From the NCBI GenBank assembly GCA_964360145.1, contig CAYHWW010000189.1:1-6184 (forward strand): 6,184 bases of DNA, given 5' to 3'. The notes under the pieces were generated by a model. It saw only the letters and a list, made by a program, of their open reading frames with translations, searched no databases and was not told the DNA's origin. Of the stretch, positions 1-5,272 are shown piece by piece (the first letter of the stretch is position 1; each line of letters starts with the position of its first letter). This DNA is from CAYHWW01 sp964360145 (GTDB lineage: Bacteria > Bdellovibrionota > UBA1018 > CAYHWW01). Made by a program: the position numbers and the translations under genes.

Positions 1-98
1 CGGTTTTGATGAATCGTCCGGCTCGTCTCGCTCCCAACTCGCCTCAAATCTATGTACGGATACTTATGGCCTCCTTAGTAGAATGCCGCCATGCGTGA
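1..98. other. Left-edge stretch without a supported gene
   Basis: Two + strand frames are open at the left edge, one ending with a stop near 95 and one running on to 277, but neither has a recognisable protein sequence or a ribosome site. On the - strand an AAGGAGG-like sequence (complement of 70-76) is not followed by a start codon at usable distance. I see only upstream flank here, ending at the promoter of the next gene. Confidence 0.5.
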
Positions 99-127
99 TT
101 GACAGCACAGTCTCCACCGCAGAAAAT
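99..127 (+). promoter_or_regulatory. Sigma70-type promoter of the subtilase-like/barrel gene pair
   Basis: TTGACA at 99-104 is a perfect -35 consensus. After a 17-nt spacer, GAAAAT at 122-127 matches the -10 consensus at 4 of 6 positions. Transcription would begin around 133-135, leaving a leader of about 10 nt that keeps the AGGGGG part of the ribosome site. The TTG of this -35 box could also be read as a start codon for the downstream gene, which is therefore unlikely. Confidence 0.6.
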
Positions 128-131
128 AGCC

Positions 132-139
132 GGAGGGGG
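132..139 (+). promoter_or_regulatory. Ribosome binding site that decides the start at 144
   Basis: GGAGGGGG lies 4 nt before ATG 144. It supports that ATG over the in-frame TTG at 99, which would put 15 unlikely residues in front of a clean signal peptide. Confidence 0.7.
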
Positions 140-143
140 ATTC

Positions 144-929
144 ATGAAACGCAGCGCGGTGATCTTTGTCATGGGGTTGATGGCGGCGGCTGCGGCCCAC
201 GCTCAGAGTTTGGAGCTGGCGACCCTTTTAGGGCGTCCCGACAGCAGCCAAGCATTTGTTTCGCGGACTTTGGCTAAATCCGTCGCGCTCACTTCCGGTC
301 AGCCGGAGCTGGATTTCACCACTGAAATGTTTTCTGTTCTTTACCGCAATGGCGCTCCCCGCACCGCGGCCATTGAGATTTTAGAAAGTACCGGCGCCAT
401 CACTGAGCAGGCCTGGGAACAGGGGATTTGGGCGGCAACGCTTGAGGCCCCCGTGGTGCTCAACGTCGTTGGCAACTCTGATATGGGCAGTATCTGTGTC
501 CGCATGGCGGAGTACGTGGAAACGGCTTTTGTCTTCGTTGCGGGCAACGACGCGCGGCGTATCTTGCCTGACTCTGATGAGGCGCTGCACTGTTCCTCGG
601 GCAATATCCTGCGAGTGGCGCCCCTCAATGTGGCGACCCTGCAAATCCCTGAGTTCACCAATGTGGGTGCCTCGGTGCGGTTGGCGGCTCCAGGGGTGAA
701 CATCGCCGTCACGGGCCCTGGGGGGCGGGTGGGCCGTCGCAGTAATGGCAGCGTGGCGGCTGCTCTTGTGGCAGCACGCTTGGCGGTGCTCGCTCGCGAA
801 AACCCCACGCTCAGGGGAGCACGCCTCATCGAGCGTTTCTTCGAGGAGGAGACGACGCTCATTCCGGCGCTGCAAGAAAAAGTGGAGTCCGGTCGGGCGT
901 GGTTAGGGTTGCGCGCTCACGTTTTGTAA
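144..929 (+). CDS. Secreted subtilase-like (S8) protein, probable pseudo-protease
   Basis: The 261-residue product has a signal peptide (residues 1-20, positively charged start, hydrophobic Ala-rich core, AHA|QS cleavage) and should act in the periplasm or outside the cell. The rest resembles the C-terminal two thirds of a subtilisin fold. Residues 85-113 match the helix-strand that precedes 'VINMSLG'. FVAGNDAR (131-138) matches the oxyanion-hole 'AAGN' with Asn135. LAAPGVNI (180-187) matches the 'APG' segment. SNGSVAAALVAA (200-211) matches 'GTSMAAPHVAG' with Ser203 as nucleophile. The Asp box and the HGT box are not visible: only about 50 residues precede the core, and the expected His region (about 57-72) has no His. 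An active triad is therefore unlikely. Substrate binding or a scaffold role is inferred. It is probably cotranscribed with the barrel gene 2 nt downstream. The S8 assignment comes from motif reading only. Confidence 0.65.
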   Translation: MKRSAVIFVMGLMAAAAAHAQSLELATLLGRPDSSQAFVSRTLAKSVALTSGQPELDFTTEMFSVLYRNGAPRTAAIEILESTGAITEQAWEQGIWAATLEAPVVLNVVGNSDMGSICVRMAEYVETAFVFVAGNDARRILPDSDEALHCSSGNILRVAPLNVATLQIPEFTNVGASVRLAAPGVNIAVTGPGGRVGRRSNGSVAAALVAARLAVLARENPTLRGARLIERFFEEETTLIPALQEKVESGRAWLGLRAHVL

Positions 930-931
930 CG

Positions 932-1723
932 ATGTCAATAGCTAGGGCGTTGATCATGGGGGTGCTGATTCTCAGTGCTCTGCCAGCTCTTGCAGCCAAT
1001 GGCGAAGAAGGCCCCTTGCTTCCTTTGCCAGTGGAGAGGCCCTTCCGCGCCATCACGCCTCACACCCTGGGACCACGTCGCGTGCAACTCGAGAGTGAGA
1101 TGCTGACCTATGTCATCGATGAAGGCGGTGACCAGCATACAGTCGCGGTCAATACGATGACGTGGCGCTTAGGGGTGACGGAAACCCATGAGGGCCAGCT
1201 CACCCTGGAATCCTTCAAGACGGGTAATAAGCGTCGCAATCCCGGAGTGGGTGATGCCATTCTCCACTGGAAAAAGAAAATCGCGGGTGCCGCCCATCGT
1301 GGATGGTCCTGGGGGGTTAAGGCTTCGTTGCGCCTCCCCACTGGTGCTGAGATCGCCGAAGAGCGACGCCTGCGGGCGGAAGCGCTGTCGCCGCTGGCAT
1401 GGGCGTGGAATGAGAACGCCGTGGTACAAAGCGCTTTAGGTGTGTCGGTGGGCCGGGGCGTGGACCATGTGGCAAAGCAAGCCACGCTCATCGGATCATT
1501 GGGCCTGCAGTGGCGGTATGGGGAGCGGCTCTATCTCATGACGGAGGCCACCGATGAGTGGACCACGGAGGGGCCGCAGTATAACCGCGCACGGGCCATG
1601 GCGGGGTTTGGTGTGGTGCCCGCCCACGGCATGCGCCTGGACCTGGGCACTCGCATCGGTATGACCGCGGCCACCGAGGATCTATCGTTCTTTTTTGGAT
1701 TGGTGACGGGCGTGGGGATTTAG
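932..1723 (+). CDS. Predicted outer-membrane beta-barrel protein, 'transporter' (phenol MetA-like) family
   Basis: The product is 263 residues with an N-terminal signal peptide (MSIARALIMGV..., cleavage near ALA|AN). The mature part has the layout of the barrel family annotated 'transporter' or MetA-pathway (PF13557-like): an opening ERPF...TLGPRRVQLE segment, a GVGDAILHWKKK segment, a KASLRLPTG strand, then alternating strands ending in LGTRIGMTAATEDLSFFFGLV. The name is historical and the substrate is unknown. The ATG at 932 lies 2 nt after the upstream stop and has no clear Shine-Dalgarno sequence, so translational coupling is likely. A GTG at 899, overlapping the upstream gene by 31 nt and with a GGAG about 11 nt before it, is an alternative that would add 11 residues in front of the signal peptide. 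The 3' end overlaps the convergent symporter gene. Family call is by memory of the pattern. Confidence 0.65.
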   Translation: MSIARALIMGVLILSALPALAANGEEGPLLPLPVERPFRAITPHTLGPRRVQLESEMLTYVIDEGGDQHTVAVNTMTWRLGVTETHEGQLTLESFKTGNKRRNPGVGDAILHWKKKIAGAAHRGWSWGVKASLRLPTGAEIAEERRLRAEALSPLAWAWNENAVVQSALGVSVGRGVDHVAKQATLIGSLGLQWRYGERLYLMTEATDEWTTEGPQYNRARAMAGFGVVPAHGMRLDLGTRIGMTAATEDLSFFFGLVTGVGI

Positions 1724-2914
1724 TTCTCCCGCATCGAGACACGTGGCCACAACCATGTCGCTGGTCACGTTCACCGCGGCGCGGAAGCGCCCCAGGAGCC
1801 AATCGACGGGAAGCAAAAAGGCCACGGCCTCCAAAGGCAGGCCCACGGCGCCCAGGACCAGGGAGAGGGTGATGAGGCCCGCGTCGGGGACGCCTGAAAT
1901 GCCCACGGCGGCCAGCACCGCCGTGGCGGCGAGGATGCCCTGTTGCTCAAAGCTTAAATGCACGCCGTAGAGCGCGGCCACGAAAAGCGCCGCCGCCGCC
2001 TCATAGAGCAGGATGCCATCATGATTGAGGTTGGTGCCCACGCAGGCGGCGAGCCGTGCGGAGCGTGGCGACACTTTGAGTTTGCGTTCCAGCGTCTGGA
2101 GGGTGATGGGCAAGGTGGCCAGCGAACTTGCGGCACCCAATGCAAATAAAATCGGTTCAGATGCTGCCCTGAAGAATTCCCTCGGGCTCTTTCCAGCATG
2201 CACCTTCAGCAGCAACGCGTACCAGGCGCCCCCGTGGAGCAGCATGCCGGTGATGACCATGGCGACGAAGATTCCAAGGGTTTTGAAGACGCCCACGCCC
2301 CCCATGCCCACGGACTTGGCCACCACGGCGAAAACAGCGAAGGGCAGGGCACGGGTGATGACGGACAATACCTCCGTGATGAGGAGCAGGGCGGTTTTCA
2401 CCAGCAGATGAATGGCTTCGAGGCCGCGAGCGAGTTCCCCCTCCGCCGGTGCGCGACGCTTGATGCGTTGCCATGCCCAGCCGGTGATGAGGGCGATGGC
2501 GATGAGGGAGAGAATCTGGCCCTTTAAAAAGGGCTCAAACAAGCTCTGGGGCAATAGTTTAGTGGGGTCCAGGGCATCCTTCCAGGCGGGTGTGCCCTGG
2601 GTGGGGTTATGGCCGAGGGGTAGGGAGAGCCCGCTGCCCATGCCCCTGGTGAACACGTTGGAGACGGCCACGGCAATGAGAAAAGCTACCACCGCATTCA
2701 CCGCGGCAAGGCCCAGGAGCCTGAGGCCCATGCGCACGGGGATGGTCACGGTGAGGAGAGCGTCGAGGATGGCGAAAAAAAGCAGAGGAGCGGCCAGCAG
2801 TTTCAATGCTTGGATGAGGAGCACGCCCCAGTCACCGAAGGCCGCTGCCCGTGGGCCCATGCCCGTACCGACGACCACCCCCAGGACCAGTGCCAGCAAC
2901 ACCCAACGAATCAT
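1682..2914 (-). CDS. DAACS/SDF-family cation-coupled symporter (dicarboxylate or related substrate)
   Basis: This 410-residue inner-membrane protein has the hydrophobic layout and hairpin motifs of the GltPh/DctA/EAAT family (PF00375): hydrophobic segments from residue 1 on, HP1 with ASSLATLPITL (262-272), the TM7 motif NLNHDG (295-300, equivalent to NMDGT), HP2 with GVPDAG (341-346) and TM8 with VDWLLGRFRAAVNVTSD (370-386). Such proteins import acidic amino acids or dicarboxylates with Na+ or H+. By eye-alignment to GltPh, cation ligands Asn310, Asp312, Asn401 and Asp405 are kept (N297, D299, N382, D386) and Arg397 is kept (R378). Asp394, which binds the substrate amino group, is Gly375, and Thr314 is Ile301. 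A substrate other than aspartate or glutamate is therefore inferred. The start has a G-run 4 nt upstream. The gene follows the reductase gene on the same strand, separated by the long inverted repeat. Confidence 0.88.
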   Translation of the reverse strand: MIRWVLLALVLGVVVGTGMGPRAAAFGDWGVLLIQALKLLAAPLLFFAILDALLTVTIPVRMGLRLLGLAAVNAVVAFLIAVAVSNVFTRGMGSGLSLPLGHNPTQGTPAWKDALDPTKLLPQSLFEPFLKGQILSLIAIALITGWAWQRIKRRAPAEGELARGLEAIHLLVKTALLLITEVLSVITRALPFAVFAVVAKSVGMGGVGVFKTLGIFVAMVITGMLLHGGAWYALLLKVHAGKSPREFFRAASEPILFALGAASSLATLPITLQTLERKLKVSPRSARLAACVGTNLNHDGILLYEAAAALFVAALYGVHLSFEQQGILAATAVLAAVGISGVPDAGLITLSLVLGAVGLPLEAVAFLLPVDWLLGRFRAAVNVTSDMVVATCLDAGELNPHARHQSKKER

Positions 2915-2918
2915 CGAT

Positions 2919-2925
2919 CCCCCCC
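2919..2925 (-). promoter_or_regulatory. G-run ribosome binding site of the symporter gene
   Basis: On the - strand a run of seven G ends 4 nt before the ATG. It is a Shine-Dalgarno variant without the usual AGG core, and such homopolymer runs are prone to length change. Confidence 0.5.
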
Positions 2926-2926
2926 G

Positions 2927-2946
2927 TAGAAAGGTATAGAAAGGTA
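2927..2946. repeat. Tandem 10-bp direct repeat at the edge of the inverted repeat
   Basis: TAGAAAGGTA occurs twice back to back (2927-2936 and 2937-2946) with no mismatch. The second copy runs into the left arm of the 96-bp inverted repeat, so AAAGGTA is shared by both structures. It could be a duplication made at the element's edge. Confidence 0.85.
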
Positions 2947-3035
2947 CGCCGTTACTTTTTGCGACTCACTGCGTCATGAGTCTTAAATATCAAAGACTTA
3001 ACGCGGTGAGTCGCAAAAAGTAACGGCGTACCTTT
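2940..3035. repeat. 96-bp palindromic element with perfect 30-bp arms
   Basis: Bases 2940-2969 are the exact reverse complement of 3006-3035. The stem continues inward with a T-G wobble and four pairs (2971-2974 with 3001-3004), then an asymmetric bulge and an inner stem (2979-2984 with 2993-2998) closing an 8-nt loop. The arms hold the A5/T5 tract inside the stem and end in GGTACC-like sequence. It fills nearly all of the gap between the reductase stop codon, whose first complementary base (3035) it shares, and the symporter ribosome site. In RNA it would form a very stable hairpin and may act as a terminator or processing site for the reductase mRNA, although only short T-rich stretches follow. 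A dispersed REP/MITE-like repeat is an equally good explanation. Confidence 0.9.
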
Positions 3036-4066
3036 TAGCTAAATGACAGTACGGCCCGGTAGCGCACTTTGCCGCTTCTTACGGCGGCGATGGCGTCGTT
3101 GACCCGGGCTGCTTCAAAGACTTCGCTCTGGGCTGTGATGCCGTGGCGGCTGCAGAACTCCAGCATTTCCTCCATGCGGGCGCGGCCGGCAATGGGGCTG
3201 CCCGCTACCCGCAGACGTCCGCCCAAGAGATTCATCGCATGAATGGACAATGGTGAGGGTGGCACGCCAACGAAACACAATGTGCCGTCGGGACGCAGGG
3301 TGCGCAGGTAGGCGTTCCAGGGCAGATCGTAAGGCGCCGTGGAGATGATGAGGTCCAGGCGTCGGCCTGCTTTGACGATGTCCGCCTCGCTGTTGGAGCT
3401 CACGACGTGGTGGGCGCCGAGGACTTTCAGGTCAGAGGCTTTGTGGGGTGAGTTGGTGAACGCGGTGACTTCATAGCCCATGCGTTGGGCCATCTTCAGC
3501 GCCATGTGGCCCAGGCCCCCCATGCCGATGACGCCCACATGGGTGCGCCAAGGCGAGCGGTTGCCCACGAACTCACAGAGGGGGCTGAAGACCGTGGCGC
3601 CGCCGCAGAGCAATGGGGCGGTGCCCGGCGTGACAAGGTTGTCTGGGATTTTAAAACAAAATCTGGAATCGGTGACATGCCAGTCAGCAAACCCCCCGAC
3701 GCGGCCCACGCAGGTGGCGCCTGATGATTCGCAGAGATTTTCGCGGCCCGTGTGGCAGTAGTGACATTCAAGGCAAGAGCCCGACTGCCAACCCACGCCC
3801 ACCACATCGCCTCTTTTGAGGTGACGCACTTCCGGGCCCAGGGCCTCTACTCGTCCGATGATTTCATGTCCCGGCACGAGGGGATACTCAGAGATGCGCC
3901 AATCATTATCGATGAGGTGGAGGTCACTGTGGCAAATGCCGCAGTGGATGACTTTAATCGCTGTATCAAAGGAGCCCAGGGCAGGGAGGGGGATCTCCAG
4001 CGAGACTAATTGTCCCTTGGCTTCTTGAGCGGCCCAGACCCGTGTTGTGGGCGGTAGAGATGCCAT
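3035..4066 (-). CDS. Zinc-dependent NADP(H) aldehyde/alcohol reductase (Ahr/YjgB-like, CAD-type MDR)
   Basis: The 343-residue cytoplasmic enzyme is a complete medium-chain dehydrogenase/reductase that interconverts aldehydes and alcohols. Visible residues: catalytic zinc ligands Cys45 (in GICHSDLH), His67 (in PGHE, with Glu68) and Cys154 (in LLCGGATV); structural zinc ligands Cys98, Cys101, Cys104 and Cys112; Rossmann motif GMGGLGH (181-187). FTNSPHK (203-209) at the end of the second beta strand, with Ser and Lys, favours NADPH, as in the cinnamyl-alcohol-dehydrogenase group. The segment 41-77 closely resembles E. coli Ahr (YjgB), as does the C-terminal GKVRYRAVL. The start ATG has GAGGGG (complement of 4072-4077) 5 nt upstream. 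It is divergent from pdxH across only 55 bp. The physiological substrate cannot be read from sequence. Detoxification of aldehydes is inferred from the family. Confidence 0.9.
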   Translation of the reverse strand: MASLPPTTRVWAAQEAKGQLVSLEIPLPALGSFDTAIKVIHCGICHSDLHLIDNDWRISEYPLVPGHEIIGRVEALGPEVRHLKRGDVVGVGWQSGSCLECHYCHTGRENLCESSGATCVGRVGGFADWHVTDSRFCFKIPDNLVTPGTAPLLCGGATVFSPLCEFVGNRSPWRTHVGVIGMGGLGHMALKMAQRMGYEVTAFTNSPHKASDLKVLGAHHVVSSNSEADIVKAGRRLDLIISTAPYDLPWNAYLRTLRPDGTLCFVGVPPSPLSIHAMNLLGGRLRVAGSPIAGRARMEEMLEFCSRHGITAQSEVFEAARVNDAIAAVRSGKVRYRAVLSFS

Positions 4067-4078
4067 GTTTTCCCCTCA

Positions 4079-4115
4079 TTGTTGCGTTGACGTGCGTGGG
4101 TAAAGTAGCGAAGAT
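4079..4115. promoter_or_regulatory. Weak, possibly bidirectional promoter region between reductase and pdxH
   Basis: Only 55 bp separate the two divergent start codons. For pdxH, TTGTTG (4079-4084), 16 nt, TAAAGT (4101-4106) or TTGACG (4087-4092), 17 nt, GAAGAT (4110-4115) are possible. The reverse complement of 4102-4107 (TACTTT) could serve as -10 for the reductase. None is a strong match. Confidence 0.25.
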
Positions 4116-4121
4116 CCACCC

Positions 4122-4751
4122 ATGGCGCAACAAGAAGCCCGGGAAGCGCTGGGCACCCTGAATCCCATTGAAGCTTTTGACCGGTGGCTCTCCGAGGCCA
4201 CCGCTGATCAGAAGACTGATGTGCCCAACGCCCTGACGTTATGCACGGTGCAGCCCGGTGGCAAGCCCTCGGCGCGGGTCGTGCTGTTGAAGGGCGTCAA
4301 AGACGGCGCTTTTCAATTTTTTACCAACTATGAAAGCCGCAAGGCGCGGGAAATTGAAACCAACTCAGCGGGTGCCATGGTCTTCCACTGGGATTGGAAG
4401 GCTCGTGAAGTTCGTGTGGAAGGCAAAATCGAAAAGCTCTCCACGGAGGAGTCCGAGGAGTATTTCGCAACGCGCCCTCGGGAATCTCAAATCGGAGCAT
4501 GGGCGTCGGTTCAGAGCGCGCCTCTCCATGGTGGCAAGGGCGAGCTCTTGGCGCGCTACCGCGAGTACGATGAGTTGTTTTTAGGAAAACCCGTGCCACG
4601 TCCCCCTCACTGGGGCGGTTATCGCCTGGTGCCGGAACACATCGAGTTCTGGATAGGCCAACCCGGCCGCCTTCATGATCGCTTCTTGTTTACTAGGGAC
4701 AATATGAAGGGACCAGCTGCAACCTGGTCCGTGGTGCGCCTCAGCCCTTAG
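4122..4751 (+). CDS. pdxH: Pyridoxamine 5'-phosphate oxidase (PNPOx)
   Basis: This FMN-dependent cytoplasmic enzyme oxidises pyridoxine or pyridoxamine 5'-phosphate to pyridoxal 5'-phosphate, the last step of PLP synthesis and salvage. The product is 209 residues, near the family's usual 210-220. FMN and phosphate contacts are visible: RVVLLK (52-57), FTNYESRK (67-74), YFATRPRESQIGAW (114-127), WGG (164-166) and the signature region IEFWIGQPGRLHDR (174-187), with Arg183, His185 and Arg187 matching the PLP/FMN ligands of the E. coli enzyme. The position after IEFW, usually Gln, His or Gly, is Ile178. The C-terminus WSVVRLSP is the normal end. No Shine-Dalgarno sequence precedes the ATG, which starts a good N-terminus. 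It ends 9 nt from the convergent 96-residue gene. Confidence 0.95.
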   Translation: MAQQEAREALGTLNPIEAFDRWLSEATADQKTDVPNALTLCTVQPGGKPSARVVLLKGVKDGAFQFFTNYESRKAREIETNSAGAMVFHWDWKAREVRVEGKIEKLSTEESEEYFATRPRESQIGAWASVQSAPLHGGKGELLARYREYDELFLGKPVPRPPHWGGYRLVPEHIEFWIGQPGRLHDRFLFTRDNMKGPAATWSVVRLSP

Positions 4752-4760
4752 CTCGGTCTT

Positions 4761-5051
4761 CTAAGCGGGCGCCAGCTGCAGGGCCAAACGCGCGGTGAGC
4801 TTTCGCTTGAAGTCCGTGGAGAGTGCCTTGAGCTCGGTGAGCTCCGCGCGGCCTTCCAGCACGTCCATGAGTTGCTGGCCCCGTAGGGTGGCTTCCACGT
4901 CCCTGGGGTTTTTCATGAAGTCTTCGTGGTAGCGCAGCAGTTCTTCGAGGAGTTCCACCTTAGGCAGCTTTTCAATCTTGGCGCGGTACACGCGCACGCC
5001 CACCATATGGCCTTGCAGTTCGCGGTATTTTTTTAAACTGACGATATTCAT
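4761..5051 (-). CDS. Small helical protein of unknown function (96 aa)
   Basis: I do not recognise this protein. It is rich in charged residues and Leu, with no signal peptide, membrane segment or Cys, and looks all-helical (KIEKLPKVELLEELLRYHED around 26-45, then ELTELKALSTDFKRKLTARL near the C-terminus), so a cytosolic helical or coiled-coil partner protein is plausible. It is likely real: it has a GAGGGTGA ribosome site (complement of 5059-5066) 7 nt before the ATG, a reasonable promoter upstream, and it fills the gap after pdxH without overlap. Confidence 0.75.
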   Translation of the reverse strand: MNIVSLKKYRELQGHMVGVRVYRAKIEKLPKVELLEELLRYHEDFMKNPRDVEATLRGQQLMDVLEGRAELTELKALSTDFKRKLTARLALQLAPA

Positions 5052-5098
5052 ATTTCGGTCACCCTCGGCACTACGCTACTTCAAGCGCCGTGCCGCCT

Positions 5099-5127
5099 AA
5101 TATGCGATAAAAATGGCTGGATTCCAA
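5099..5127 (-). promoter_or_regulatory. Candidate sigma70 promoter of the 96-residue protein gene
   Basis: On the - strand TTGGAA (complement of 5122-5127), a 17-nt spacer and CATATT (complement of 5099-5104) match the consensus at 4 of 6 positions each. Transcription would start near 5092, giving a leader of about 40 nt with the ribosome site. Confidence 0.45.
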
Positions 5128-5235
5128 GGGGTGTGTGCGGAAAGACGCGGTCTGCCCCCGCTTCGGGACACGGATAAAATCATATAACATAAATATAAAT
5201 TATTGATATTATGGGTAAATACCGCGCTCCACGAT

Positions 5236-5256
5236 GTTGAATATTCGTATATCAAC
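5236..5256. promoter_or_regulatory. Operator-like dyad over the -35 box
   Basis: GTTGA-N11-TCAAC is a 5-bp inverted repeat with an AT-rich centre. It covers the -35 box and most of the spacer of the downstream promoter, where a repressor would block polymerase. The arms are short and could arise by chance. Confidence 0.25.
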
Positions 5257-5265
5257 TGATACAAT
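5237..5265 (+). promoter_or_regulatory. Sigma70 promoter giving a leaderless mRNA for the extensin-like gene
   Basis: TTGAAT (5237-5242), a 17-nt spacer and TACAAT (5260-5265) match the consensus at 4 of 6 and 5 of 6 positions. The ATG at 5273 begins 8 nt after the -10 box, which is where transcription should start. No Shine-Dalgarno sequence is present. Confidence 0.65.
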
Positions 5266-5272
5266 TTAATTT

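Noticed and set aside
70..76. AAGGAGG-like ribosome site on the - strand, suggesting a divergent gene leaving the left edge
   Set aside because: No ATG, GTG or TTG follows at usable distance. The first TTG is about 20 nt away, so it is likely chance.
99..143. TTG start 15 codons upstream of the chosen start of the subtilase-like gene
   Set aside because: The TTG is part of a perfect TTGACA -35 box, and ATG 144 has a strong ribosome site and begins a clean signal peptide.
83..277. Open + strand frame across the start of the subtilase-like gene
   Set aside because: It is out of frame with the gene at 144, has no ribosome site and no recognisable protein sequence. It is explained as a shadow of the GC-rich coding region.
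341..875. Long - strand frames inside the subtilase-like gene
   Set aside because: Their products are Arg/Ala/Pro-rich, without motifs or ribosome sites, and oppose a gene with clear domain signals.
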